Program-made: the position numbers and the translations under genes
Assembly: GCF_000745425.1 (NCBI RefSeq)
Contig: NZ_JQJH01000017.1
Coordinates: 19,176-83,175, forward strand
Direction: 5' to 3'
Length of the DNA stretch: 64,000 bases
Source of the DNA: Beijerinckia mobilis
Lineage (GTDB): Bacteria > Pseudomonadota > Alphaproteobacteria > Rhizobiales > Beijerinckiaceae
In this document: positions 27,952 to 37,438 of the stretch, piece after piece
Layout of the letters: every line of letters begins with the position of its first letter
Numbering within the stretch: the first letter of the stretch is position 1
Notes under the pieces: model-generated
What the model saw: only the letters and a program-made list of their open reading frames with translations
What the model was told of the DNA's origin: nothing
Databases searched by the model: none

Positions 27952-28932
27952 TTACGGGAATTTTTCGCCCACCAACTCCTCACTCCGCATCCACAGCGCC
28001 TCGGCAGCCGCAGGATCAAGCGCATAGGCGCGGACGCCACCTTCAATCAGGCCAAGCGGCTGGTCCTCCGGCACAATCTCGCCGACATGACAATCTTCGC
28101 AATAACGGCCTCCGATCGTCTCCGCATCCGCCACAACACCCGCCCAAACGGAGGTCGCAGCGCCTTGCGGGATGGTCTTGAACTGAAACGGCGGTTTGCC
28201 TTGCGCAGCAGCCTGTTCATTGATCTGCGCCACCATAGCCTCGATCTGGCCCGCAGCCATGTGACGGCCAAGCTCCGTCGCGATCCCGCCGGGATGCACC
28301 GCCGTCGCACGAATGCCGTGTGAACGGTGCCGCGCATCGAAGGCGACCGCAAACAAAATATTGGCGGTCTTCGAGCGACCATAGGCCACGAAGGGATCAT
28401 AGGGCGTATGTTCGAAATTCGGATCCACGAGATCCACATTGGCAAAGCGATGACCCGCGGAGGCGAGATTAACCAGACGGCTGCCGGATCGCATCAATCC
28501 CGCAATCCGGTTGACCAAGACGAAATGCCCGAGATGATTGGTGCCGAACTGCGTCTCGAAACCATCCTTCGTGCGGCCAAATGGTGTGGCCATGACACCA
28601 GCATTGGCAATCACCAGATCGAAAGGAAGCGCCTTGGCGTTCAGCGCATCCGCACAGGCACGGACGCTCCCCAGATCCGCAAGATCGAGTTCGACAAGCT
28701 CGAAAGCACCCTTGCCTTTTTCCGCACCCGCACGAACCTCGAGTGTTGCGGCTTGCGCCTTTTTCAGATCCCGCGCGGCACCGACGACATGCGCGCCATG
28801 GGCCGCCAGGACCCGTGCGGTCTCGACGCCGAGCCCGGCCGAAACGCCGGTGACGAGAATATGCTTTCCTTGGAGAGAAATGCCTGACAGGACATCATCC
28901 GTGGTGGATGTTGCGCCAAAAACTACCGCCAT
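27952..28932 (-). CDS. Short-chain dehydrogenase/reductase
   Basis: 326 residues from the ATG at 28932, with GGGAG upstream. It has the classical SDR features: cofactor motif TGVSAGLG at about 30-37, NAGVM at about 110, a catalytic Tyr in YGRSKTAN at about 188-195 with Lys four residues later. It resembles the retinol dehydrogenase / WW-domain oxidoreductase group. It is divergent from a TetR gene, and the 120-base gap holds two copies of a likely operator, so it is probably the regulated target. Confidence 0.9.
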   Translation of the reverse strand: MAVVFGATSTTDDVLSGISLQGKHILVTGVSAGLGVETARVLAAHGAHVVGAARDLKKAQAATLEVRAGAEKGKGAFELVELDLADLGSVRACADALNAKALPFDLVIANAGVMATPFGRTKDGFETQFGTNHLGHFVLVNRIAGLMRSGSRLVNLASAGHRFANVDLVDPNFEHTPYDPFVAYGRSKTANILFAVAFDARHRSHGIRATAVHPGGIATELGRHMAAGQIEAMVAQINEQAAAQGKPPFQFKTIPQGAATSVWAGVVADAETIGGRYCEDCHVGEIVPEDQPLGLIEGGVRAYALDPAAAEALWMRSEELVGEKFP

Positions 28933-28992
28933 GATGGACTCCCGCATGAAACGGACGCGGCCGATTGTGCGCCAACGTCCTGGGATTTATAA

Positions 28993-29033
28993 GGAGCTAT
29001 ACTCCGCTTATATATATGCGGAGCTATCCTCCG
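28993..29033. promoter_or_regulatory. Tandem TetR operators between SDR and tetR genes
   Basis: Two copies of GGAGCTATMCTCCG, at 28993-29006 and 29020-29033. Each is itself a palindrome (GGAG-N5-CTCC). Their starts are 27 bases apart, and an AT-rich stretch (TTATATATAT) fills the space between, a likely -10 region. Confidence 0.75.
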
Positions 29034-29052
29034 TTTAACAAGGGGACGCTCT

Positions 29053-29628
29053 GTGACGGAGTTGAAAAAAGCGCATCGGCGCCCGCGCAGCGATGGCCAG
29101 CGCAACCACGAACTGCTGATCGAAACCGCGAAAGCAGCGTTTCACGCTGGCGAGATCGATATTCCTTTCGATGAGATCGCGCGGCGCGCCAGCGTCGGCA
29201 TAGGCACCCTTTACCGTCATTTCCCGAACCGGGATGCGCTGATCGAAGCCGTTTACCGCAGCGAGCTCGAAAAGCTCGCCAATTCCGCCACGCAACTTGC
29301 GGAAACCCGGCCTCCCGTAGAGGCTCTGCGGGAATGGATGCTCCTGTTTATCGACTATATCGCAGCCAAACAGGTCATCGCCCCGGCGCTCAACGCTCTG
29401 GTCAGCGGAACATCCGCTTTGTATGCGGCCTCGGGAGAAATCATCACAACGGCGATCAATGCGCTGGTCGCGCGCGCGGTCGAGAATGGCGATATCCGCT
29501 CAAATATAGAACCATTGGATTTGCTTCGCGCGCTGGTTGGCGTATCCAATGTCGCAGCAGCACCAGGGTGGGAAGCGAGCGCGAAGCGTCTCGTCGATAT
29601 TTTGATTGCTGGAATGCGGGCTGTATAG
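29053..29628 (+). CDS. TetR-family transcriptional regulator
   Basis: 191 residues starting at GTG 29053. The DNA-binding domain is at about 15-65 (HELLIETAKAAFH, then IARRASVGIGTLYRHFPNRDALI). The rest is a TetR C-terminal domain of the type found in regulators of SDR genes (SLIT/ARR and similar). Two operator-like palindromes lie just upstream in the gap shared with the SDR gene. It probably represses that gene and itself; the inducer is unknown. Confidence 0.88.
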   Translation: MTELKKAHRRPRSDGQRNHELLIETAKAAFHAGEIDIPFDEIARRASVGIGTLYRHFPNRDALIEAVYRSELEKLANSATQLAETRPPVEALREWMLLFIDYIAAKQVIAPALNALVSGTSALYAASGEIITTAINALVARAVENGDIRSNIEPLDLLRALVGVSNVAAAPGWEASAKRLVDILIAGMRAV

Positions 29629-30208
29629 GGAGGTGATGACACTGTTATCGGATTGTCATTTATAACTTCTGCAGTCTACCAAAGCATTGCAACCTTAGGT
29701 AAATAGCCCTGATCCAAGCAGCTGGCTCACCCCTATACAATCCGCTTGGTTCTCGGAGTGATAGCCAAACCAAGAAAAATGAGGATAGCCTGGTTGAGGT
29801 GCAAGACGTCCTCGTCATCCAACTGTCCCACGCGTCAGGCCATCTTGGATTTCGGAACAGTCGTCATCTTATCCACCATCAAGCGACAGGCTAAATGCAA
29901 TCCATTACGCCCGTTCAGCTCCACCAGCAGACGAAACAAGGGAGCTTCGGTCTCATTGGTTGTGAATGCACAGACGGTGTCGAATCCGTGGCATCGAAAC
30001 TATCGTCTTGTACGATAACCATCGGGCACGGCTTGTCGGCATAATCCTTGCTTCCGGCAACGGTCCAGATTTCTCCGTGCCTCATTCATCATCCCGGTCC
30101 GACACGACGTAAATCAGAGGATCAAATTCGTGGGGCGAAATTCTTGATTTTCGCATGCACCCGTTCCACTGCAAACGATCCATGAAGCCCTGAATAGCGA
30201 GTATTGAA
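29629..30208. other. Gene-free stretch
   Basis: Neither strand holds a gene I can support. The minus-strand translation around 29900-30070 gives protein-like words (WTVAGSKDYADKPCPMVIV) but with frame breaks, so it may be an old pseudogene that I cannot identify. Confidence 0.35.
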
Positions 30209-30679
30209 ATGGCGACGACGGCGGTAGAGGCAATCGATCATTTTATCAATGCCAGAGGCTTTCGAGAGGGAGAGACCTTTTCATTCGCGTCTTTACAAAT
30301 CCGCCATCCACACCACGACGAGTTGCGCGCCGTTTTGAAGCAGATGGGCGAAGATGGTGTGATCGAAGACGCCTCTGAAGGCGTTTACAAAATGACAATG
30401 GCCGGATATGCAAAATACTTTGGAGCGCCACCGTCGGAAGACGACACGATCAACGCGATCATGACGGAAATCGGTACGCGCGGTATCAAGGCTGGAAAAT
30501 CATTTATTTGGGCACCTGTGCAAGAGAGCCTGACCCTTAAACGCTTTCGTGAGGGCGACCTCAAACCAGCTTTGGAAAAAATCTTCGCGAACCGCTGGCT
30601 GGAAAAGGCCTCAATGCCGGGTTTCTACAGGCTGACGGACGCTGGTTTTACGGCCCTCAACACTGGCAACGCTGGGTAG
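30209..30679 (+). CDS. Hypothetical protein with duplicated winged-helix-like halves
   Basis: 156 residues. I do not recognise a named family. The two halves look alike: residues 1-70 (AIDHFINARGFREGETFSFASLQ, then GVYKMTMAGYAKYF) and 80-150 (AIMTEIGTRGIKAGKSFIWAPVQ, then GFYRLTDAGFTALN). Each half ends in a strand-like Y-x-M/L-T-x-A-G motif, as in winged-helix wings. This suggests a tandem DNA-binding fold. It stands alone with weak ribosome binding signals. Confidence 0.6.
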   Translation: MATTAVEAIDHFINARGFREGETFSFASLQIRHPHHDELRAVLKQMGEDGVIEDASEGVYKMTMAGYAKYFGAPPSEDDTINAIMTEIGTRGIKAGKSFIWAPVQESLTLKRFREGDLKPALEKIFANRWLEKASMPGFYRLTDAGFTALNTGNAG

Positions 30680-31045
30680 CGAAGACCACACCCTGAGGAG
30701 GAGGCGAAGTCACCTTTTCGAAGGGCGATTGCAGCGCAGCCTCATGAATTGTTCAAATCGCGTCCTTCGACGCAAGATCCGCAGACGGGTCAAGATGGCA
30801 GAGAGCAACCTGCCTTGTTTCCGCAAAGCCGTTTCGGTGTAAAAACCTTGAATTATGCACCCTGGAAAGCGCGGAGCAGACACTATCTCGAGGCGTTTTT
30901 CTCAGCGATTTCTTAAGGCGCTCTCGTTTTCCTCCAGTTTGCGGTGGCAGGCAAAACTCCACGACTATGAGACTGAGAACCTATCGAATGATGATCACTG
31001 ATGTGCAGATGTGGTCAAGTCTGGTCGATCGAAACGTCCTGGCTC
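30680..31045. other. Gene-free stretch
   Basis: I see no gene, repeat or hairpin of note here. Confidence 0.4.
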
Positions 31046-31225
31046 TCAGCCTGTTTTGCCTTCAGGCTTGGGCTCGCCCCAGGGGAGGCTTTTAAGCTTG
31101 GGCTTATAACCATTTGAGAGATAGGCATCCTCGGTGATCTCTTGTTCCGTGATGCCATCCGTTACCCAGACGCCATCTTCTTTCGGGTCCGGGTTTTTGA
31201 TTCTGTACACGCCTGTCGGATCCAT
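31046..31225 (-). CDS. Small hypothetical protein
   Basis: 59 residues from the ATG at 31225, which has a good GAGGGAAG. The sequence (MDPTGVYRIKNPDPKEDGVW at the start, GYKPKLKSLPWGEP near the end) is hydrophilic and rich in Pro, Lys and Asp. No family is recognised. It lies downstream of another small gene on the same strand. Confidence 0.5.
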   Translation of the reverse strand: MDPTGVYRIKNPDPKEDGVWVTDGITEQEITEDAYLSNGYKPKLKSLPWGEPKPEGKTG

Positions 31226-31296
31226 TCTTCCCTCAATTTTAAAAGTGCAACAGTTGCGCCGGATTATCATTGCCGTCGCAGGTCTGAGAAGTGGCG

Positions 31297-31743
31297 TCAG
31301 CCTTGGCTCTCAAATCCTTTCAGGCGGTCCAGCCAGCGCGCCAAGAAGGCAGCGAAAGAGGCTTCGTCTCTGAAAGCCACGTCGGCAAACCATTCAACCG
31401 TCTGCTGGCCATCGGCCCAGCCGCGATCTTCCCTGTACCAGGAAAAGATGGGCCAGGCGGGATTTTTATAGGCCGGGCTCGCCGGATAATCGTCGGGATG
31501 CAATGAAGGACGGCCAAGCAGATCGCTCAGCCATTGCATGATCTCCGGCAGGAAGGTGGCGCCGAAGAAAATGCCATGGCGCTGGACCCGATGCACATCG
31601 CGCAAAATATATTGCTGAATCCAGGCGAGAGACGGCGGCTGATCAAGCGTGCGAAATTCACGCAGGACGAGTAGCCGAAAGCCTTGATCGAGAATTTGCG
31701 CCGGCACTGCGCGGACGTCGCCGGCTGTTTCATGTTCATGCAT
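31297..31743 (-). CDS. Hypothetical protein
   Basis: 148 residues. The composition is that of a real soluble protein (many Trp, Phe and Arg in RHGIFFGATFLPEIMQWLSDLL and WFADVAFRDEASFAAFLARWLDRL). I know no family for it. It is 71 bases upstream of the small gene at 31225 and may be in one transcript with it. Confidence 0.5.
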   Translation of the reverse strand: MHEHETAGDVRAVPAQILDQGFRLLVLREFRTLDQPPSLAWIQQYILRDVHRVQRHGIFFGATFLPEIMQWLSDLLGRPSLHPDDYPASPAYKNPAWPIFSWYREDRGWADGQQTVEWFADVAFRDEASFAAFLARWLDRLKGFESQG

Positions 31744-32265
31744 CAATGTACCATCCGGCAGTCAAGCCACGCCGTTCTTTCGCGGGCTCGCCTTTGTCAG
31801 AGCTGAGGAAACCTTGTCCTCACTTGTACCCACAGATGCAAGACATGATCCGAACACCCAGCCGTTGCTGGCTAGAGCGTTTCGGATATATCCAGAAACG
31901 CTCCACTCAAAGAACAAGAGCATTTTCAGAGGTATGGAATCGCGAAGCGATTCAACATCAATGCAAAGTGCTCCAGGGGCCTCAGCATCCTGGGGCTCCG
32001 CCAGATCAAGCCATATTGGATCAGAGCCAGCCAAGACAGCCCACCCGTCGCAGCGGCGGACAACGAAGTTGAGTTTGCTGCTGGATATTAAGCTACCTCC
32101 AGCATGCGCAATTGACCGATTTGTGCATTGCATGGACATCCGCTTTTGTGCGCGGTTGATAGTTCTGCCAGTGCCCAGATGTCCGCATCGCTGTCCAAGC
32201 GGTGGCCCGCGTTATGCTCTGCGGCTTGGCTTGGCGGAATCCCCAATGTGGAAAGCAAGGAGTAA
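31744..32265. other. Gene-free stretch with repeat B copy 1
   Basis: Contains the dispersed repeat at 31873-31980 and the promoter region of the glutaredoxin gene. No gene is supported. Confidence 0.5.
31873..31980 (+). repeat. Dispersed repeat B, copy 1
   Basis: Starts with a dyad GTTTCGGATATATCCAGAAAC and continues through CTCCACTCAAAGAACAAGAG and a small hairpin GAATCGC-GAA-GCGATTC, ending near GTGCTCCAGGG. The same string of elements occurs in the opposite direction at 55425-55530, with wobble pairs in the hairpin there. Confidence 0.75.
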
Positions 32266-32532
32266 ATGATGGCCGAAATTGAAATTTATACAACGCCGAC
32301 CTGCGACTATTGCGCGAGCGCGAAAAAGTTATTCGCCAAGAAAGGCGTGACCTATACGGAAATCGACGTTTCGGGGTCGAAGGATTTGCGCAAGGCGATG
32401 ACCAAGCGCGCCAATGGCGGCGACACGGTCCCGCAAATCTTCATCGACGGCAAACATATCGGAGGCTACGACGATATGTATGCGCTGGATCGCAAGGGCT
32501 TGCTCGATCCAATGCTCGGCAAGACCGCATAA
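32266..32532 (+). CDS. grxC: Glutaredoxin 3
   Basis: 88 residues (87 if the second ATG at 32269 is used); AAGG lies just upstream. Glutaredoxin uses glutathione to reduce disulfides. The fold pattern is complete: EIYTTPTCDYC, then TVPQIFIDGKHIGGYDD. The redox motif reads CDYC, where the family normally has CPYC; the Asp in place of Pro could change the redox potential or favour Fe-S cluster binding. It is a single gene. Confidence 0.92.
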   Translation: MMAEIEIYTTPTCDYCASAKKLFAKKGVTYTEIDVSGSKDLRKAMTKRANGGDTVPQIFIDGKHIGGYDDMYALDRKGLLDPMLGKTA

Positions 32533-32861
32533 AGGCTTGCATGATCGCCTGTTTGCTGATGAACACCGATGCGGCGTTGGCTGGTGCCAGCGCAGCAGGG
32601 GGGCGTAGTTCCATAACGACAGCGGACAAACTCCCGATTGCACCACCCTATGAAATTTTCTGGATCGAACGTCTGCTTCGGGGCACGAGCGACCCCTGGC
32701 CGACCGACCTGGGCGCAAAGCGGGAGTCGAATGACCTTCCTTGAAGGGCGCTTGTGGGCTGATTTGAGACAAAAACGGCTCCTATCAAGCCATCGAGATC
32801 CCAGACAAACAGGGCTCGCGTCATCAGCCACGAAAGGAGAAACAGGCTCTTCCCAAAACCC
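32533..32861. other. Gene-free stretch between convergent genes
   Basis: I see no gene, and no pheT, in the space after pheS. No strong terminator is visible either. Confidence 0.45.
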
Positions 32862-33944
32862 TTAACTGCTCAACCCCGCCAGCAAACTCGGCATATCCAG
32901 CGGCCTGAAACCGTAATGATTGAGCCAGCGGATATCGGCATCGAAGAAGGCGCGGAGGTCCGGCATACCGTATTTCAACATGGCGATACGGTCGATGCCC
33001 ATGCCCCAGGCGAAGCCCTGATAGACATCGGGATCAAGCCCGCAATTGCGCAGCACGTTGGGATGCACCATGCCGCAACCGAGGATTTCCAGCCAATCGT
33101 CACCCTCGCCAAAGCGGATCTCGCCGCCCTTGCGGGAACATTGGATATCCACTTCCATTGACGGTTCGGTAAAGGGGAAATAGCTCGGGCGGAAACGCAT
33201 TTTCACGTCCGGCACTTCGAAGAAGGCCTTGCAGAATTCCTCCAAAATCCATTTCAGATTGCCGAGATGGGCGGAGCGGTCGATAACCAGCCCTTCGACC
33301 TGATGGAACATGGGTGTATGCGTCTGGTCGGAATCGCAGCGATAGGTGCGGCCGGGGCAGATGACGCGGATCGGCGGCTTCTGCGTCAGCATAGTGCGCA
33401 CCTGCACCGGGCTTGTATGCGTGCGCAACACTTTGCGTTTACCCTCGGCATCCGGCTCGAAGAAGAACGTATCATGCATGTCCCGCGCGGGATGATCCGG
33501 TGGGAAATTCAGCTTGGTGAAATTGTAATCGTCGGTTTCGATATCCGGCCCTTCGGCAATGGCGAAACCCATTTCCGCGAAGATCGCCGCCAGTTCATCC
33601 ATGACCTGCGTGATGGGATGTATGCGCCCCTGCTCTTCCGGACGCGCCAGCACCGGCAAGGTGACGTCGATGGTTTCGGCGGTGAGCCGCGCCTCGAGCT
33701 CCTGCTCCTTCAGGATCACGCGCCGCTCGGCCAAAGCCTCGGTGACCTTGTCCTTGATCGCATTAATGGCGGCGCCCTGCACCTTGCGCTCTTCCGGCGC
33801 CATCTTGCCGAGCGTCGCCAGCAGGGCCGAAATGCTGCCTTTCTTGCCGAGCGCGGCGATCCGCACGGCTTCCAGCGCGCTTTCATCCGCGGCGGCGGCC
33901 ACCTGCGCAAGCGTTTCCATCAGCAGGGCATCGAGATCAGACAT
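32862..33944 (-). CDS. pheS: Phenylalanine-tRNA ligase alpha subunit
   Basis: 360 residues from the ATG at 33944 (MSDLDALL); 33953 is three codons upstream and possible. The enzyme charges tRNA-Phe. Class II motifs are visible: [46 protein letters not shown] and [17 protein letters not shown]. The N-terminal coiled coil (1-85) is present. The beta subunit gene pheT usually follows directly but does not here; the next gene downstream is grxC on the other strand. Upstream, cutA and pepP lie in the same direction. Confidence 0.96.
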   Translation of the reverse strand: MSDLDALLMETLAQVAAAADESALEAVRIAALGKKGSISALLATLGKMAPEERKVQGAAINAIKDKVTEALAERRVILKEQELEARLTAETIDVTLPVLARPEEQGRIHPITQVMDELAAIFAEMGFAIAEGPDIETDDYNFTKLNFPPDHPARDMHDTFFFEPDAEGKRKVLRTHTSPVQVRTMLTQKPPIRVICPGRTYRCDSDQTHTPMFHQVEGLVIDRSAHLGNLKWILEEFCKAFFEVPDVKMRFRPSYFPFTEPSMEVDIQCSRKGGEIRFGEGDDWLEILGCGMVHPNVLRNCGLDPDVYQGFAWGMGIDRIAMLKYGMPDLRAFFDADIRWLNHYGFRPLDMPSLLAGLSS

Positions 33945-34019
33945 CACATTCATCCGGTCGGAATTTTCGGCGCTTGTGCCATGCGCGGGACGCAAAGTCG
34001 AGACCGTAGAGCGGTCTTG

Positions 34020-34343
34020 TCACACCGTGACATCCCTGATCCAGGCGAGATAGGCGGGCGCGCCACGGGAAATATCGAGTTCGATGATCTCCGGCGTATC
34101 ATAATCATGCATCCGCAGGATCGCCGCCTCAAGCGCCGGATAATCCGCCCGCTTGATCTTGCAGAGGAGGAGAAACTCCCGCTCGTTCTGCACCGCGCCC
34201 TGCCAGCGATAAAAGCTTTCAATGGGCATGATCTGCACGCAGGCCGCAAGCCGCTCGCCGACGAGAGCGGCGGCAAGATGGCGCGCGCTTTCCTCGCTAC
34301 CGCAGGTGGTCGTCACCAGCGAGAATAGACTTTCTTCGCTCAC
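34020..34343 (-). CDS. cutA: CutA-family divalent ion tolerance protein
   Basis: 107 residues. CutA is a trimeric protein linked to divalent metal tolerance. The family pattern is clear: LVTTTCGSEESARHLAAALV, AACVQIMPIESFYRW and DTPEIIELDI with YLAWI near the end. Its ATG overlaps the stop of the upstream aminopeptidase gene by four bases, so both are translated from one message. Confidence 0.93.
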   Translation of the reverse strand: MSEESLFSLVTTTCGSEESARHLAAALVGERLAACVQIMPIESFYRWQGAVQNEREFLLLCKIKRADYPALEAAILRMHDYDTPEIIELDISRGAPAYLAWIRDVTV

Positions 34344-36178
34344 GGCTTCTTCAGCCGTTTGGTGACTTGTTTCAGCCAGCGCAGGACTTCCGGTTCAACC
34401 AGCGGCGCAAGCTCCGCGACGACGCGCGCGTGATAGGCGTTGAGCCAGGCGATTTCCTGCGCATCGAGCAGTTTCGGATCGACCAGGGCAAGGTCAATCG
34501 GCGCGAGCGTGATCGTCTCGAAGCCGAGCATTTCACGTTCAGCACCCGGAATCTCGCGCGGCTCGACCACGACGAGGTTTTCAATCCGGATGCCCCACTG
34601 GCCGGCATTATAATAACCGGGCTCGTTGGAAAGGATCATCCCCGGCTCCAGCGCCACGCCGCCCGTCTTGGCAATGCGCTGCGGCCCCTCATGTACGGAG
34701 AGATAAGAGCCGACACCGTGCCCCGTGCCGTGATCGAAATCGAGCCCCGCCTGCCACAGCGCCATGCGGGCGAAGGCATCGATCTGGCTGCCCGCCGTGC
34801 CCTTGGGGAAGACCGCCCGGGCGATAGCGATATGGCCCTTGAGCACGCGGGTGAAACGATCACGCATCAGCGCGGTCGGCCGGCCGACCGAGAGCGTGCG
34901 GGTGATGTCGGTGGTGCCGTCCTCATATTGGCCGCCGGAATCGATGAGGAAAATACCCTTGCCGATGCGGCGGTTGGTCTTGACGGTGACATGATAATGC
35001 GGAATGGCCGCATTCGGCCCGGCGGCGGCGATCGAGGGAAAGGACACATCCTTGAGCTTGCCGGTGTCCCGGCGGAAGGTTTCCAGCGCCTCGGCGGCCT
35101 CGATTTCCGTCAGACGGCCGGAAGGCGCGTTCACGGCAAACCAATGCAGGAAGGTGGTCATCGCCGCACCATCGCGCCGATGCGCCTCGCGCATGCCCTT
35201 GAGTTCCGTCTTGTTCTTACAGGCTTTGAGGAGCGCGATCGGATCGGGGCCGACCTCGTGGCAGCCGCCTGCCTCCTTGAGGAGATCGGCCAGCTTCACC
35301 GGCACAGTGGCATGATCGAAGCTGACCGTTTTACTGTTGCGGCCAAGCTCCTTGAGATCCAATTCCAGCAGGGGCGGCTCAGCGAGATCGGCAAGGACGC
35401 AAAGCTTCTCCTGCAGGGCAACATCGAGCTTGCGTGCATCGACGTAAAGCCTTGGCTTGATGTCCGGGATTCTTTCCGGATTGAAAATCAGCGCGTAAGC
35501 CAAAGGCAGGGGTGTGTGCGCGACATCGCGGCCACGGATGTTGAAGGCCCAGGCGACGGCATGCGGATCACTGACGAGAAGGGCATCGTTGGTGCCGAGC
35601 GAACGCTGGATGCGGGCAAGTTTGCTTTCCGCGCTCTCACCGGCGAATTTTTTCGGATGCGCATTGATCTTGCCAAGCGGATGCGCCGGCCGGTCGACCC
35701 AGACCACGTCGATCGGATTATCATCGACCGGCACGAGTTCGGCGCCGGCCAGGGCACAGGCACGCCGATAGCGTTCGATCTGCGCTGGCGTGTGCAGCCA
35801 GGGATCATAGCCGATTTTGGCGCCCTGCGGCAGATTGGCGGCAAACCATGCCTCGGGGCTTGTCTGGACCAGGGCGACCGGCTCGAAGCAGTCCAAATCC
35901 ACTTGATCACGCACGGCGAGTACATAGCGGCCATCGACGAAGATCACCGCGCGGCCGGCAAGGACGACGGCGAGGCCGGCCGATCCAGTGAAGCCGGACA
36001 GCCAGGCGAGGCGCTCCTCGGAGGGCGGGACATATTCATTCTGATGTTTGTCGGCGCGCGGCACGAGAAAGCCATCGAGACCGAGTTCCGCCAGCCGGCC
36101 GCGCAACAAAGCCAGACGCTCTCTGCCGAAAGAGGGATCGGCGACGCTCTCGAAGGATTGGTAACGGCTCTCGAACAT
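34340..36178 (-). CDS. pepP: Xaa-Pro aminopeptidase (aminopeptidase P family)
   Basis: 612 residues. A cytosolic metallopeptidase that removes N-terminal residues before Pro. It is the long three-domain form: two creatinase/prolidase-like N-terminal domains (residues 1-310), then the catalytic pita-bread domain. Metal ligands are visible in LIDSGGQYEDGTTDITRT (two Asp), HGTGHGVGSYL (His), NEPGYY (Glu) and GIRIENLV (Glu). The last 60 residues are the C-terminal extension typical of this long form. The stop overlaps the cutA start. The symbol pepP is by family, not orthology. The opposite strand holds a long open frame (34367-36262) that is only a shadow. Confidence 0.9.
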   Translation of the reverse strand: MFESRYQSFESVADPSFGRERLALLRGRLAELGLDGFLVPRADKHQNEYVPPSEERLAWLSGFTGSAGLAVVLAGRAVIFVDGRYVLAVRDQVDLDCFEPVALVQTSPEAWFAANLPQGAKIGYDPWLHTPAQIERYRRACALAGAELVPVDDNPIDVVWVDRPAHPLGKINAHPKKFAGESAESKLARIQRSLGTNDALLVSDPHAVAWAFNIRGRDVAHTPLPLAYALIFNPERIPDIKPRLYVDARKLDVALQEKLCVLADLAEPPLLELDLKELGRNSKTVSFDHATVPVKLADLLKEAGGCHEVGPDPIALLKACKNKTELKGMREAHRRDGAAMTTFLHWFAVNAPSGRLTEIEAAEALETFRRDTGKLKDVSFPSIAAAGPNAAIPHYHVTVKTNRRIGKGIFLIDSGGQYEDGTTDITRTLSVGRPTALMRDRFTRVLKGHIAIARAVFPKGTAGSQIDAFARMALWQAGLDFDHGTGHGVGSYLSVHEGPQRIAKTGGVALEPGMILSNEPGYYNAGQWGIRIENLVVVEPREIPGAEREMLGFETITLAPIDLALVDPKLLDAQEIAWLNAYHARVVAELAPLVEPEVLRWLKQVTKRLKKP

Positions 36179-37165
36179 AGGTTTCCAACAGCCTCAATGG
36201 ATTGCGTGAAGGCGATGCATGCGGTGGGCCTGAACCACGCGTCTCGCTCATCGAGCGCATAATCTCGAAGAAGCCCTTACGCAAGCTTCACACCAGATCA
36301 AAGACTTAATTTACCCTGAAACCTTGACCGTCGCTGCCAAGGATGGGGAGGGTCGATGACGGACGAGAAATATATCCTCCGCCCTCATAGGGACGCAAAG
36401 GGACCTGGCGAAAGACCAATGCCCGAAAGTGAGGCGCCGTGGATTTGCGACAACAGCTCTATCCTGAAATACGCCGCAATCGCGATGAACAATGAAATGT
36501 TTGTAATCGTTGAAACCTTTTAGCCACACTCGCAGCTACGGACCGGAATGAACAGGATGCAACACACAGTGGCGAACACAATTATATATAAGCTGCTTAC
36601 TTGACGAACATCCCTACAGGTGAAACACTGTCATGCAACCTGCGATACGGCATATAAGCAGATTGCTTTCATACGATTTTAACATACAAAAGAGAAACTA
36701 ATTTCATGCGGATAATCAAACCTGGCAATCCAAGATGCATGTACCGAGGCCGTCAAAAGTTTCTCTCTTGCAGAAATCATTACCCGATGAAACGGTCATT
36801 CGGGAAATCCTAATTTAAACTATTGTAATCGCATAATTTATCCGCAAACAGTCTCACATTGAAACGACATTCACGATCTCGGTAAATTTTATCTCCCGGG
36901 ATCGAGAACGGGTATAGAATAACGAGTACAACTGAAACACCTCGGAAATGATAAACAGATAACATAACGCGCTGAACTTCCATTGAAAATGATTCAAACT
37001 GGATAACGCCAGTTGAAAGGAAGCCATATTGGGTGTTTGATCGGTTTTCCGTTTGGAAAGGCGAAAAGACGCGCATGCACCAAGGCTCCATGAGACTTGG
37101 CGTCAATCATTCGATGAGAACTCAGAGCCAACTCTATTCCCGTAGAAATTGTTGGAGTTCTGACT
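36179..37165. other. AT-rich gene-free stretch
   Basis: Nearly 1 kb without a supported gene. From about 36540 on, the base composition is clearly AT-richer than around it, with words such as ATTATATATAAG. A minus-strand frame at 36810-37106 is open but has no ribosome binding site or protein-like features. It could be an old insertion. Confidence 0.45.
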
Positions 37166-37438
37166 ATGGCGTTAAAGACTTGTCCCACCTGCGGTCGCCC
37201 CAATATGGACCGCGTCATCTATCTCGCCCTTCCCGGTTCGCTTTGTCGAACCAAGGGATGCAATACACTTCTCGGATTGGCATCCTACGCACCTGCAATC
37301 ACATGCACAGATGAACGCGGCGAGCGTGATTATCATTTTCTTCGATATAATGATTTCTATTTAAAAGCATTGTGGCAATGGCTGAAGAGCAGTTGGTCTC
37401 TCTCTCGCAAGGCAGTGACGGAAGCTAGCCCGACGTAA
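37166..37438 (+). CDS. Small zinc-ribbon-type hypothetical protein
   Basis: 90 residues; GGAG lies 11 bases upstream of the ATG. Four cysteines in the pattern C-x2-C (TCPTCGR, 6-9) and C-x4-C (LCRTKGC) look like a zinc ribbon. The rest holds RDYHFLRYNDFYLKALWQWL, aromatic-rich, possibly amphipathic. No family is recognised. It stands alone in the AT-rich region, which suggests transfer or a lineage-specific gene. Confidence 0.5.
   Translation: MALKTCPTCGRPNMDRVIYLALPGSLCRTKGCNTLLGLASYAPAITCTDERGERDYHFLRYNDFYLKALWQWLKSSWSLSRKAVTEASPT

Noticed and set aside
29746..30018. 90-codon plus-strand frame
   Set aside because: Composition unlike a protein; the minus strand shows only broken words, so neither is called as a gene.
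34367..36262. A 631-codon open frame opposite pepP
   Set aside because: It is the mirror of a well-supported aminopeptidase P gene with all its motifs; the opposite translation has no recognisable domain.
36810..37106. 98-codon frame in the AT-rich region
   Set aside because: No ribosome binding site, no family features, and the region has mixed stops in all other frames.
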